Positions 46,209 to 56,843 of a stretch of 64,000 nt of DNA are shown piece by piece. The position numbers were made by a program, and so were the translations under genes. Source of the DNA: Myotis daubentonii. Lineage: Eukaryota; Chordata; Mammalia; Chiroptera; Vespertilionidae. How positions within the stretch are numbered: the stretch's first letter is position 1; every line of letters begins with the position of its first letter. The stretch is taken from contig NC_081861.1 in NCBI RefSeq assembly GCF_963259705.1, positions 69,111,623-69,175,622 of the forward strand, given 5' to 3'. Under the pieces are notes generated by a model. That model was not told the origin of the DNA. It searched no databases and saw only the letters and a list, made by a program, of their open reading frames with translations.

Positions 46209-48139
46209 TCTCTCTATATAAAGAGCCATGACATCCGTAACATCCAAAACGACTGGACAGATGACCAAACACCAGGCTAGGCAGCTGAGGGAGCGGGAGC
46301 TGTGGGCCCCCAGCTGCCCGCAGCGTGGCGGCTGGGGGGAAGAAGCTGTGGGCCCAAATGACCAAAGGACTGGTCCGGCTCTCACAGCATGGTGGGGAAG
46401 GGCTGCGGAGGCCAAGGAGCCGCCTCCCGGGGTGGGCCTGTTAGTGTGGAGCTTCCCGGGTTGGCTGAGGCAGAAGAGCATTGCAGGCCAGGGCAATGAG
46501 CTTGGAGGGGCAGCTGAGGCAAGGTGGAGGAGCAGGGTGGGGGCTGTGAGTGTGGAGCCTCCTGGGGTGGCTGAGGTGGAGGAGTGTTGTGGGGTGGGGG
46601 TGGCAAGCATGGAGCATTGCGGGGCTGCTAAGGCAGAGGAGTGTTGCAGCACGGGGGTGGCTGAGGCCTAATAGCCTCATGGGGCAGGAGCTGTTAACGT
46701 GGAGTGTCACAAGGTAGCAGAAGCGGGGCGGGGGCTATGAGCTTGGTGAAAGGCGCACCGCCTGCCTCTCCGGGCAGTGCGGGAGGAGGAATCTGGCCAC
46801 TGGGCTCTGGAATCCCTCAGTGCCTGCCGCTGTAGGACCTGGCCTCCCCGGTGCGGGTCCGACACCCGGACCAGCTCCGTGGCCAGCTGCGGGCTGAGGG
46901 GTGAGGGGTGGGGCCAGGCGGCAACCGACCATAGGGGAGGTCGTGGGAGCGGAAGGCCTCACCACTTGGCTCTTTCCTCGCTTCCCCTGTGGTCGGCTCC
47001 CTGCCTGGGTTGGGGCCAGGGGTCCATCCGGCCCTCGGGGCCCGGTCAGGGGGGCCGGGGCCTGCGTGGGCCGGCCGCCGGGCCCCATGAAGCATGGCCT
47101 GGCTGTGCTGCTGGCGGCCTTGGGCATCGGCTCCCGGGCCCCACAGCGGGAGCCCAGCGCAGGTTGCCACCGGCCCACTGCCGCCCGGGCCGGGCCCATG
47201 CAGGCTGCGTGGACCCCCAGCCCCAGTGCGGCAGCGGCGGCAGCTGAGTGGGGCTCGTGCCCTAGCCCGGGGAGGCCGCTGGGCCTGCTCTGAGTGGATG
47301 CTGCTCTTCTGGAGCTGGGCCGCTTCGCCGGCCGCACCCCGTGTGCTAGGCCTGTGCCGCCCAGACGCACTGCTGCGGAAGTCCCGTCCGCCCGCAGGCC
47401 AGCTGCAGGTGCTGTGCAGGAGGGCCATCCTGCCTTGCGGCGTGTTGGAGCGACAGCACAGGGAGCCGGGCGAGGACTGCGCCCTCTATCTTGCCTTGGG
47501 TTCTCCATTTTGGGGCAGAGCCATGTGCTTCCTCACGGGAAGAAGCCGCTGCTAGCCACACCCAGGATTTCTCTGGACTAACCAATAATAATCAAGGGAA
47601 GTGCACACCATCACTATGACCACATCCTGTACTGACTTGCCCCTGGCCAATCGGCGGGGCCCACAGTCCCCTCTCCTGCCCTCACTCCACCCCCCTATAA
47701 AACCCCCTGTCCCATCAGGCCTCCCTCTCTCGGCCACTGGACTTTCCGTTGTGTCAGTAGGTCTGGTGAATGGGGAGCGCAAACCGGCTTGCATTAAAAG
47801 GACTCTTTGCTTTTGCATCAGACTGACTGGCTCCCTGGGGGTCTTGGGAACCTTGAGATCTGGGCACAACACTTGGAACTTCGTGGGGTGGCTGAGGTGG
47901 AGGAGCATCACAGGACGTGGGTGGCTTAGGCCGAGAAGCCTTGCGGGGCAGAGGCTGTTAGCATGGAACTTCGCGGGGTGGCTGAGGAAGAAAAGCCTCA
48001 CAGGGCAGGGGCTGTGAGAGTGGAGATTCACATGGCAGTGGCCATGGAGGTGGAGGAGTGATGCTGGGCAGCGGACATGGCCCTGATTGCAGCTCTGCCT
48101 AGGGACCCCACATGATTTAATCATGCTCTGAGCCCCTAG
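46209..48139 (+). mobile_element. Helitron H-a (first of a tandem of three)
   Basis: Starts A|TCTCTCTATATAAAGAGCC and ends with palindrome CATGATTTAATCATG, then CTCTGAGCCCCTAG. The next Helitron follows with no gap. The interior is a GC-rich array of roughly 45-bp units (GTGGAGC...GGGGTGGCTGAGGT type), interrupted by an LTR. Without the LTR it is about 0.8 kb. No coding sequence. Confidence 0.85.
46747..47871 (+). mobile_element. Solo ERV1-type LTR (1,125 bp, GC-rich)
   Basis: TG...CA ends, with perfect 5-bp target duplication CTTGG at 46742-46746 and 47872-47876. The interrupted minisatellite unit reads on exactly across the site. Order on the plus strand: GC- and CpG-rich U3 (46790-47560), CCAAT (47646), TATAAAA (47694), a polyadenylation signal ATTAAA (about 47796), and a U5 of gammaretroviral character (CTCTTTGCTTTTGCATCAGA, then GGGGGTCTTGGGAACC). 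No viral gene is present. Several long frames here (up to 257 codons, minus strand) reflect high GC only. Confidence 0.85.
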
Positions 48140-49186
48140 TCCTATCTAATAAAAGACAAAAAGGGTAATTAACCATACCTCTGCTATGCTTCCCATTGGC
48201 TAATCAGCAAGATATGCAAATTAACTGCCAACAAAGATGGTGGCCGGCAGCTGCGCAGCTGAAGCAAGCAGGAGGTTTGCTTGCTCCAGTGATGGAGGAA
48301 GCCAAGGTTCCCCACCTGCCACGGCCCGTCTCTGAGCTCCGAAAGCAACAGCTCCAAAAGCAACAAAGTTTCAATTATAGAAGCCAAACAAACCCCAGAT
48401 ACCTGCTTTCAGCCAGCCGCGGCCTCAGAGCTGGGAGCACCAGTGAAGGCAACAGAGTTTCAATTATAGAAGGTAAATAAATCCCAGAATAAAAAGAAAA
48501 AAAGAAAAAAGGAGAGGCTGGGAGCTTCAGTCCCACGCCAGCCTGAAAATGGCCCTCAGCCCCTCACCCAGGCTGGCCAGGCACGCCAGTGGGGACCCCC
48601 ACCCTGAAGGGAGTGTGACCAGCTGCAAACAGCCATCAGCCCCTCACCCAGGCTGCCCGGGCACCCAAGCGGGACCCCCACCCTGATCCAGGACACCCTT
48701 CAGTGCAAACCAGCCCTCTATCCTATACAGTAAAAGGGTAATATGTAAACTGACCCTAACAGCAGAAAGATTGGGAATGACTGGTCACTATGCCACACAC
48801 TGACCACCAGGGGGCAGATTCTCAATGCAGAAGCTGCCGTCTGGTGGTCAGTGGGCTCCCACAGGGGGAGCTCTGCTCAGCCACAAGCCAGGCTGATGGC
48901 TGCCAGTACAGCAGTGGTGGTGGGAGCTTCTCCTGCCTCCTCAGCAGCGCTAAGGATGTCCGACTGCAGCTTAGGTCTGCTCCCCGCTGGCAAGTGGACA
49001 TCCCCGAGGGCCACTGGGCTGCCAGAGAGATGTCTGATTGCCACTTAGGCCCAATCCCTGAGGAGCAGGCCTAAGCCAGCAGGTGGTCATCCCCCAAAGG
49101 GTCCCAGACTGCGAGAGGGCACAGGCCGGGCTGAGGGATCTCCCCCCCCCCCCGAGTGCACAAATTTTTGTGCACCGGGCCTCTAG
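48140..49186 (+). mobile_element. Composite Helitron H-b (second of tandem)
   Basis: Starts TCCTATCTAATAAAAG directly after the CTAG of H-a and ends with the perfect palindrome-plus-CTAG end (GTGCACAAATTTTTGTGCAC, CGGGCCTCTAG). Internal junction CCCTCTA|TCCTATACAG at 48720/48721. The first 120 bp hold an inverted CCAAT (ATTGGCTAAT), ATGCAAAT and AAGATGG motifs. Confidence 0.9.
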
Positions 49187-49561
49187 TCTATATATATAAA
49201 AGCTTACAACTGAACACCAGTCAACTGATCTCTATGATGCACACTGATCACCAGGGGGCAGACATTCAATGCAGAAGCTGCTCCTGGTGGTCAGTGTGCT
49301 TCCACAGTGGGAACGCCCTTCAGCTGACAAACAGGCACCAGACAGAGGGCTGATGACTGGGGAGTGCCGTTGAGGTGGCGCAAGCCTCTCCCACTTGGGG
49401 ACTGACTGGGCACAAGCCTAGGGCAGATGCAGCAGGTCTGGGATGAGCAGAAGCGATAGGCAGGAGCAGCAGGCAGCATTAGACTGCTGTTTTCAGCCCA
49501 ATCCCTGCAGGTCACAGCAAGAGACCCCACTGTTGCATGAAGCCGTGGACCAGGCCTCTAG
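49187..49561 (+). mobile_element. Helitron H-c (third of tandem)
   Basis: Starts TCTATATATATAAAAGC directly after the CTAG of H-b and ends CAGGCCTCTAG|T, after which L1-E resumes. Its 3' palindrome is decayed (GTTGCATGAAGCCGTGGAC). It is the most decayed of the three, consistent with being the first inserted. Confidence 0.85.
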
Positions 49562-49740
49562 TAAGTATGTAAGTTCTTTGGTTAATCTCTTCCCATTCAC
49601 CTGCCCCTCCCCTCTGGGATATGTCAGTCTGTTCCATGTCTCTGGATTTATTTTGTTGGTCAATTATTTTGTTCATTAGATTCCACAAAGAAGTGAGATC
49701 ACGTAATATTTATCTTTATCTGACTGGCTTATTTCACTTT

Positions 49741-49997
49741 TGATATATATTTTTAGAACTGCTGCCTGAAATGATTTCTCCAAGGTGCTTAAAGTCACTA
49801 TATTGAGCATCTCAGTAAAAGCTAGTAAAATGCATTGTGCCTTTTCAAAAATATTATCTTGCATATATCTTTTTAAATATTTGTATAAAAATAGAAAGGC
49901 CAAGAATATGAGTGCTTTATTAAACACTTTTCAAAGTAAAAGAAATTTCAAATGCACTCAGAAGGCAAACATTCCATTTTAAAACTTTATTTATTTA
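49741..49997. other. AT-rich spacer
   Basis: No gene seen between the L1-E truncation point and the next Helitron. Confidence 0.4.
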
Positions 49998-50430
49998 CTA
50001 GAGGCCCAGTGCATGAGATTTGTGCACTTGGGAGTGGGGGGTCCCTCAGCCCGGCCTGTGCCCTCTCACAGTCCATGACCCCTCAGGGGATGTCCACCTT
50101 CTAACTTAGACCCGCTCCCCAGGGGATTGGGCCTAAGATGGCAGTCAGACATCCCTCTGGAAGCCCGGGAGCCCTCAGGGGATGTCCGCCTGCCACAGTT
50201 GGACATCCTTAGTGCTGCCAAGGAGGTGAGAGAGGCTCCTGCCACTGCTGCTGTGCTCGCAGCTGTCAGCCCGGCTTGTGGCTGAGTAGAGCTCACCCTG
50301 TGGGAACACACTGACCACCAGGGGGCAGCTCCTACATTAAACGTCTGCCCCCTGGTGGTCAGTGCGCATCATAGCAGTGGTCGTTCTGCCATTAGGATCA
50401 ATTTGCATATTATCCTTTTATTATGTAGTA
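49998..50430 (-). mobile_element. HeliBat-type Helitron
   Basis: Left end A|CTAGAGGCCCAGTGCATGA with partial palindrome; right end ATTTGCATATTATCC...TTTTATTATGTAG (5' terminus, last bases decayed). It contains paired CCACCAGGGGGCAG / CTGCCCCCTGGTGG arms just inside the 5' end, as in the other copies. Confidence 0.85.
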
Positions 50431-50464
50431 TTACTGAAAAATAAATTAAGTTAATATGTATATA

Positions 50465-50782
50465 CTAGAGTCCCGGTGCATGAAATTCATGCACAGGTGG
50501 GGTCCCTCCACCGGGCCAAGGATTGGGGCCGATCGGAGCCATCTCTCCCAGTCCTGATTGGGGCTGATCAGGGCCAGTGGCTAGGGAGGGACTGTGGGAG
50601 GGACCACGGGAGTGCTCCAGAGCATGTCTGACCCCATCTTGCCCAGTCTTGATTGGCCAACCCCAGCAGCAACCTAACCTACAAGTCAGAGCTTCTGCCC
50701 CCTGGTGGTCAGTGCACATCATAGTGACTGGTCAGTTGACCACTCAGTCGGACACGGCATATTATACTTTTATAGCTATAGA
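50465..50782 (-). mobile_element. HeliBat-type Helitron
   Basis: A|CTAGAGTCCCGGTGCATGA with palindrome GTGCATGAAATTCATGCAC at the left; CTATAGA|T at the right. 318 bp, non-coding. Confidence 0.87.
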
Positions 50783-51061
50783 TTGCAACTCATGGCGTGG
50801 AATGCTAGGCATGCACTTTCCTTCTAGCCCCTGGTCTTGGAGACCTCATGTTCTTCTAAGGCTCTGCTCACCCTCTTCAGCTGCCACACGAAGTAAATTG
50901 CATCAAGTGCATGGAAACTCTTTGCAGGCTTCATGGGTGTGTCTTTACTTCACTGCAGTTCTGATTACCCCAACTTAAGGAGAGACACCCTCATTTATTA
51001 GGTAACACCATCATGGTAAGTCCCCTGCTCAGCCTATTGCAGTGGTTTTAAATAGTCCATG

Positions 51062-51289
51062 GGCCGCCCTAGATGGATTGGAGCACTGGATAGAGCCACA
51101 GCCTGTCGACTGAAGGGTCCTGGGTTCGATTCCAGTCATGAGCACATTCCTGGGTTGCAGGCTCAATCCCCAGTAGGGGGCGTATGGGAAGCAGCAGATT
51201 GATTCTCTCTCATCATTGATGTTTCTATCTTTCTCTCCTTCTGCCTTCCTCTCTAAAATCAATAAAAATATATTAACAAAAATAAAAAT
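51062..51289 (+). repeat. Ves SINE
   Basis: Forward copy: tRNA-derived head (GCACTGGATAGAGCC, B box GGGTTCGATTCC), body, and an AATAAAAATA-type tail. Target duplications AAATAGTCCATG (51050-51061) and AAATAGGCCATG (51290-51301) differ by one base. Confidence 0.93.
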
Positions 51290-51301
51290 AAATAGGCCAT
51301 G

Positions 51302-52294
51302 AATCAAACATCACTGCTCTCCATACACCCAGTCCCCTCACACCTTCTTTTGTCTTCACCCCCCCCACCACGACAAACACACCCTACTGGGATCTGTAAA
51401 ATGGGGTCAGGATTTCTACTTCAACCAAGGGCGACTCTTCCACATGGCCCTCCTTCCCCACCCATCTCTGTCCCCATTCCTGTGGTGTCTCTCTCTCTCC
51501 TTCCCCTCCATCTAACGTGGTGGGCCTTGCTCTGCCCCCTCCTCCTGTGACCTCCTGTCTGCAGCCCCCCATTTCTCCTCTGGGGGCAGAGTTCCCCACA
51601 GGCTGTGTGGGGCTGTGTGGGGTGAGGCATGTTGTGAGGGGCAGGTGAGGTGGTGCCAGTGAGGCAGAGCAGGCAGGGCTGTGTGGGCCTTGTGGTTGTG
51701 CAGAGCTGTGCAGGGCGAGCCCAGGTGGGGCCTCGGAGGAGAGCTGGGGTGACAGGTCATGAGGAGGAGGAGGGAAGGATGTGGAGCCTGTCCCATGGGA
51801 GAGACACCAGGCTCCTTGGCTGCCCCCTCCAAGCAGCTTTTCCAGTCCCTTGCACAGCTGTCACCTTTCGCCCCTCACTGCCTCCTGTTTCCTTTCACGT
51901 TTTGGACTCGGTTTCTCTGACTCAGCCCTGCCCCCCTCTCTGCTGCATCCCAGGGAGCCCGAGGCTGCCCCCTGGCCTTGGACTGGCACACCTGGCCTGT
52001 CTACCACTCCCCCCACCCCCAATGGTTCTACCCACTCTCCTGGAGTAGTTAGTGAAACTTAACAAATAAAAAGAAGCAGCTCTGAAGATTACAAATTGCG
52101 CACTAAGAATGCTACAGGATGCAGAAGGCTGCACAGTCCATGGCTCTCAGGTCATAGGTAGCAGCCTCCCACACCACCCAATCCCTCCTGGCTCCCGCCC
52201 CCCTGCCTGCCTCCACTAGGGGTTCAGGCCAAACCGTAGGAGCTTCCTGATGGCTTTCACCTCACACCTCACTTTTCAGTCCATCCCACCAGTG
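51302..52294. other. GC-rich segment of unknown origin
   Basis: GC-rich sequence with TGTGGGG and CCTCC runs, overlapping chance frames on both strands and an AACAAATAAAAAGAAG stretch at about 52055. It lies upstream of a Helitron 5' end (52295-52435, reverse) whose 3' terminus I cannot find. It may be single-copy DNA or cargo of that Helitron. Confidence 0.35.
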
Positions 52295-52435
52295 CCTGAA
52301 GAAAGCTAACCTATTGGTTGGAGCATCTGCACCCTGGTGGTCAGTACACATCATAGCGATTGGTCGAGTGGTCAAACTCCCAGAGGAATTCTGGTTGAGG
52401 GTACAATTTGCATATTAGGCTTTTATTATATAGGA
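52295..52435 (-). mobile_element. Helitron 5'-terminal part
   Basis: Clear reverse-oriented 5' end: GCACCCTGGTGGTCAGTACA, ATTTGCATATTAGGC, TTTTATTATATAGGA|T. The matching CTAG end is not visible nearby; it may be lost or lie left of the Ves SINE. Confidence 0.8.
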
Positions 52436-53090
52436 TGAAAAGAAATATTATTCAAACATAATGTAGAAAACCAACAAACTCCTTCATATTCTCTACTATA
52501 AGCTGGTGGAAGGGGATTTGACAAGAGGAAAATGTGAAATGCCATTTATAATTCATTTGCTCAATCAATTACCAAACCAATACCTTTTATTTAAAATTAA
52601 GCATAATGTTTCACTAGCTTAAATAATTACTGTGAGAGAGAACTAGATGGATTGAAATGTCATGTAAAAAGTGTGTTTTATTTTTATGTTTTATTATTTG
52701 TTTATAACACAACAAAATTAATGTTAAAGTAAAATGCACATAAAATTATCAAATGCATCATTAAGCATAAAGTGTAAAAAATTGGAACTATTGGGGAGGG
52801 GAGCCATAAACTGTTAAAAAGTAGAAAAAACATAATCATGATAATTTTAATTAGCTATAAAAGCTTTCAAATAAGCCCACAAGAGATAACTTTAGATAAA
52901 TAAGGCTTTTAGAGAGCAAATACCACAGTCAAATGAGATACTGAGTTATGTAGGTGCCTAGAAGACAATGTTCATGTGCTCAAGGAGTTTCAATACAGCT
53001 GACTGGGTAAAGTGCTGCAAGTCAAAAAACAGCGCACACCATTAATTGACAATGCTGTTAATACTTGGTCAATTATGCATTTCAGTATTT
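52436..53090. other. AT-rich single-copy DNA
   Basis: No gene or recognised repeat seen. Confidence 0.45.
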
Positions 53091-53311
53091 TGGTTTTTTT
53101 TTTAATATATTTTATTGATTTTTCACAGAGAAGAAGGGAGAGGGATAGAAAGTCAGAAACATCGATGAGAGAGATCGATCAGCTGCCTCCTGCACACCCC
53201 CTACTGGGGATGTGCCCGCAACCAACGTACATGCCCTTGATCGGAATCGAACCTGGGACCCTTGTGTCCTCAGGCCGACGCTCTATCCACTGAGCCAAAC
53301 CGGTTAGGCAA
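53091..53311 (-). repeat. Ves SINE
   Basis: Reverse copy ending CTGAGCCAAACCGGTTAGGC, with a T-rich tail at the left. Target duplications CATTTCAGTATTT (53078-53090) and CATTTCAGTTTTT (53312-53324) differ by one base. Confidence 0.93.
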
Positions 53312-53594
53312 CATTTCAGTTTTTATTACAATCATCTAAAAAGAATTACTTGAATAAAAAAGAAATCATAATGCGCACCTAGTTCTTAGATTTGACTCCC
53401 AAGCCTCAAAGCATATGATTGCTCTTAAAGTAGATACCTCAGAAGAATGGAATTAAGGCCTAACATCACACTCACCCAGTTGTTTTCTTTCTATGATTTC
53501 TCTATTGTCAAGAGTCCTGTACTAGATTGTAAAATTTTAACATTTTAAAGCTAAAATCTTATTAATTAAAGCCTCTTTTATTAATACTAATGCT

Positions 53595-53735
53595 AATAAT
53601 ATCAGCTGCCACTGACATTTATTAAATGGATACTCTGTAGTAGGCACATTTTCTTATTTTATTTAATCCTCCCAACTTTCATACAAAGGTAGGTATTATC
53701 ATGCCAATTTTATAGTTGGTGAAAAGGAAACTCCT
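53595..53735 (+). repeat. MIR SINE relic
   Basis: Contains GACATTTATTAAATGGATAC, TTTATTTAATCCTCCCAAC, GGTAGGTATTATCATGCCAA and a degraded GAGGAAACT block in consensus MIR order. Confidence 0.8.
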
Positions 53736-53744
53736 AGAAATTAG

Positions 53745-54580
53745 ATCATTTTTATTATCTTTATTGTTGAAAGTATTATATATTTCCCCTCTTTTCCCCA
53801 TTGACCCCTTCTAGTCCACAGTTGCTCCCCACTCCAGTCCTTTGCTGCACTTTTTTCTGTGTCTATGGGTTATGCATATATGCATACAAGTTTTTTGGTT
53901 GATTTCTTCCCACTCATTCACCCAACCTCTTCCCTCTTATATTCGACAGTCTGTTCCATGCATCTATGTCTCTGGATCTACTTTGTTCACTGGATCCCAC
54001 TTATGGGTGAGATCATGTGATACTTGTCTTTCTCTAACTGGCTTATTTTGCTTAGCATAATACTCTCCTGGTCCCTCCATGCTGTCTCAAAGGGTAAGAT
54101 ATTCTTCTTTTTCTTTGCTGCATAGTATTTGCTGGTATAAATATACCACAGGTTGTTTTTTTTTTTTTAAATCCACTCATCTACTGATGAGCACTTGGGT
54201 TGTTTTCTAGATCTTAGCTATTATAAATTGCACTGCTATGAATGTAAGGGTGCATATATTCTTTCTCATTGGTGTTTTGGGTTTCTTAGAACATATTTAT
54301 AGACATGGGATAACTGGGTCAGATGGCAGTTTCATTGTTAATGTTTTGAGGAAACTCCATACTGTTTTCCACAGTGGCTGCACTAGTCTGCATTCTCAGC
54401 AGCTTGTCTAGGTTTTCCCTTTCTTCACATTCTCACCTTATCATTTGTTGATTAGCACTTATCATTTGTTGATGTGTTCATGATAGCCATTCTGAAGATG
54501 TGAGTTTATAGCTCATTGTTGTTTTGCATTGCCATCTTTCTGATGATTAATGACTTTGAGAATTTTTTCATGTCTCTTTG
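53745..54580 (-). mobile_element. 5'-truncated L1
   Basis: Reverse L1: T-rich tail, C-rich 3' UTR with TATGCATATATGCATACAAG, then decayed ORF2 C-terminal region to about 54580. More diverged than the tails at 1.6 or 34.7 kb. Confidence 0.82.
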
Positions 54581-55151
54581 CCATCTGTACCCCAAAGCCA
54601 AACAGTAAGTGGAAGTGTGCATCCCCCTGACTCCAAAACCCATGTTCCTTCTATATGATCCTTTTGTGTTTTTATTAGTTCAGCTATGGTAAATTCCAAC
54701 ATCTTTGTACTACTCCACTTTCAAATGCATGTGACCCTTGAAGGGGGCAGCATGATGTGGAAAAAGAGAATGATTAAGACATTTTGAGAAATGCAGGGAA
54801 AGGGAATGTTCAAATAGGAGAAAAATTGGGAGAAATCATAGAAATTCTAGAATGTGACAGTAAAGAGTTTACATGTTTTCTAAAAGACAACAAGAAGCAA
54901 TGGAAGAATTATACTGTGTGTTGCATAATAAAATTGTACATTTGCTGGTATTTTCCAGGGTGAATTATAGGAATTAGGGTGAAAAGAAGTTAGTAGAAAG
55001 AAACAATAGTCAGGAGACTCCTAAGAAAATGCTGGAAGTCTAATCTAAAGTATTATTAGTAGAATAACAATGAAAGAAAACATGAGAGATACTTTGAAAA
55101 AAATCAGGAGGGCTTGATGACTAGATAATAAAGTTATAATTCTCTGAATAA
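54581..55151. other. Single-copy DNA; 54895-55151 is the donor of a captured segment
   Basis: No gene seen. The last 257 bp (from AAGCAATGGAAGAATTATAC to TCTCTGAATAA) recur, inverted and about 98% identical by eye (roughly four differences), at 59202-59459. Here the segment runs smoothly into single-copy DNA on its left, so this is taken as the original location. Confidence 0.85.
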
Positions 55152-56750
55152 TCCTATCTAATAAAAGAGAAACATGGTAATTAGCCATACCACTGCTACC
55201 CTTCCCATTGGCTAATCAGGGCAATATGCAAATTAACTGCCAGCCAAGATGGCGGCCAGCAGCCAAGCAGCTTGAAGCGAACATGAGGCTTGCTTGCTTC
55301 AGTGACGAAGGACTCCAAGGTTCCCCTCCTGTCGCTGCCGGAGTCTGAGCTTGCAGTTTGAAACATAGGAACAAATATAGAAGCTAAACAAAACCCCAGA
55401 AACCTCCTTTCAGCCAGCCGGGATCTCAGAGCTGGAGTTGAAACAGTGTTTCGATTATAGAACACAAACAAACTAGATACCTGCTTTCAGCAGCAGAGGC
55501 CTAAGAGCTGGAGCCAAGCTTCAGAGCTAAAGCTGGCCCAGAAAAAGAAAAAGAAAAAAAGGAGTGGTTGGGAGCTTCAGTCACCCGCCAGCCTGAAAAC
55601 AGCCCTCATCCCCTCACCCAGACTGGCCAGGCACCCCAGTGGGGACCCCCACCCTGAAAGGTGTGTGACCAGCTGCAAACAGCCATCATCCCCTCATCCA
55701 GGCTGGCCAGGCACCCCAGTGGGGACCGCCAGCCTGATCCCGGACATCCTTCAGGGCAAACCAGCTGGCCCCCACCCGTGCACCAGGCCTCTATCCTATA
55801 CAGTAAAAGGGTAATATGCCTCCCAGCACCAGGATCAGCGGAGCCGTGAGGCCTCCCGGCACCGGGATCAGCATGACAGGGATCAGCGCCCAAACCCCCT
55901 GATCACCCTGCGGCTCTGTGTGTGACAGGGGGTGGGGCCACAACCTCCCTATCTGCCCTGCTCTGTTCATGACAGGGGAAGGTGCCCCAACTCCCTGATC
56001 AGCCCTGCTCTGTGCCTGATAGGGGGGAGCTCCCCAACCCCCTGATCGCCCTGCGGCTCTGTGTGTGACAGGCTGTGGTGCCCCAACCCCTTGATTGGCC
56101 CTGCTCTGTGTGTGACAGGGTGCGGCACCCCAACACCCCCCCACGGGCCCTGCTCCATGTGTGACAGGGTAGACCCATAACCTCCCCATTGGCCCTGCCC
56201 TGAATGTGACGTGGCGCCCCAACTCCCTGATCCGCCCTGCTCTGTGTGTGACAGGGGGGAGCTCCCTAACCCCCTGATTGACCCTGCTCTCTGCGTGACA
56301 GGGTATGGAACCCCAACCCCCCTGATGGGCCCTGCTCTGTGAGTGACAGGGAGCAGCGCCCCAACCCCCTGATGGGCCCTGCTCCATGCATGACAGGGGG
56401 TGGCGCTGCAACCTCCCCATCAACCCTGCCTTGAGTGTGACAGGGTGCAGTGCCCCAATCCCCCAATCGGCCCTACCCTGAGCCTGACTGAGGGTCGCAT
56501 CGCAACCTCCCGATCCGCCCTGCTCTGTGCATGACAGGGGGAAGCACCCTAAACTCCCCAATTGGCCCTGCTCTGAGCCCGACCAGGGGCTGCACCTTGG
56601 GATTGGGCCTGCCCTCTGCCACCCTGGAGCAGGCCTAAGCCAGCAGGTAGTTATCTCCCGAGGGGTCCCAGACTGCAAGAGGGCACAGGCCAGGCTGAGG
56701 GACCCCCTCACCCCCCCGAGTGCACAAACTTTTGTATACCGGGCCTCTAG
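55152..56750 (+). mobile_element. Composite HeliBat Helitron (donor copy)
   Basis: A|TCCTATCTAATAAAAGAG start, internal junction GCCTCTA|TCCTATACAG at 55793/55794, and GGGCCTCTAG|T end with palindrome slightly decayed (GTGCACAAACTTTTGTATAC). The second half is filled by a 47-bp minisatellite. The 5' 100 bp carry ATTGGCTAAT (inverted CCAAT), ATGCAAAT and CAAGATGGCGGCC. A long minus-strand frame (341 codons) arises because repeat units near 48 bp keep a frame; it is not a gene. Confidence 0.93.
55893..56590. repeat. 47-bp minisatellite in Helitron
   Basis: About 15 units of 42-49 bp of the form AACCCCCTGATCGGCCCTGC then TCTGTGTGTGACAGGGGG, with many variants. The homologous array in the inverted copy (57810-58500) has different unit variants and order. 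Confidence 0.92.
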
Positions 56751-56843
56751 TATAAAATAATTATGGTGGTGTTGTTTTTGCTGAAATTGGGTAAGAAAAA
56801 GGGAAAGATCAGACAATGATTTGTATTTAACTTTTATTTATAA
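56751..56843. other. Single-copy spacer between inverted Helitron copies
   Basis: 93 bp of ordinary AT-rich DNA continuing the local sequence interrupted by the donor Helitron. Confidence 0.6.

Larger units (their letters stand above)
46073..49740 (-). mobile_element. L1-E 3' end split by a Helitron tandem
   Basis: T-rich tail and C-rich reverse 3' UTR at 46073-46208, resuming at 49562 (TAAGTATGTAAGTTCTTTGG) to about 49740, where it is 5'-truncated. The three Helitrons between occupy one A|T site ('gggctatgcatA' | 'Taagtatgtaag'). Confidence 0.82.

Noticed and set aside
46735..47508. 257-codon minus-strand frame, plus several 150-200 codon frames nearby
   Set aside because: They lie inside the GC-rich U3 of an LTR; multiple frames on both strands stay open because stops are rare at high GC. 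Composition is Ala/Gly/Pro/Arg-rich with no domain.
51062..51289. tRNA gene
   Set aside because: A and B box sequences belong to the tRNA-derived head of a Ves SINE; there is no complete cloverleaf and it has SINE target duplications.
55893..56590. CRISPR-like repeat array
   Set aside because: Units are contiguous and diverged with no unique spacers, in a mammalian transposon.
55791..56816. 341-codon repetitive minus-strand frame
   Set aside because: It follows the Helitron minisatellite, whose units near 48 bp preserve a frame. The homologous array at 57823-58386 gives a different 187-codon frame, so no protein is conserved.
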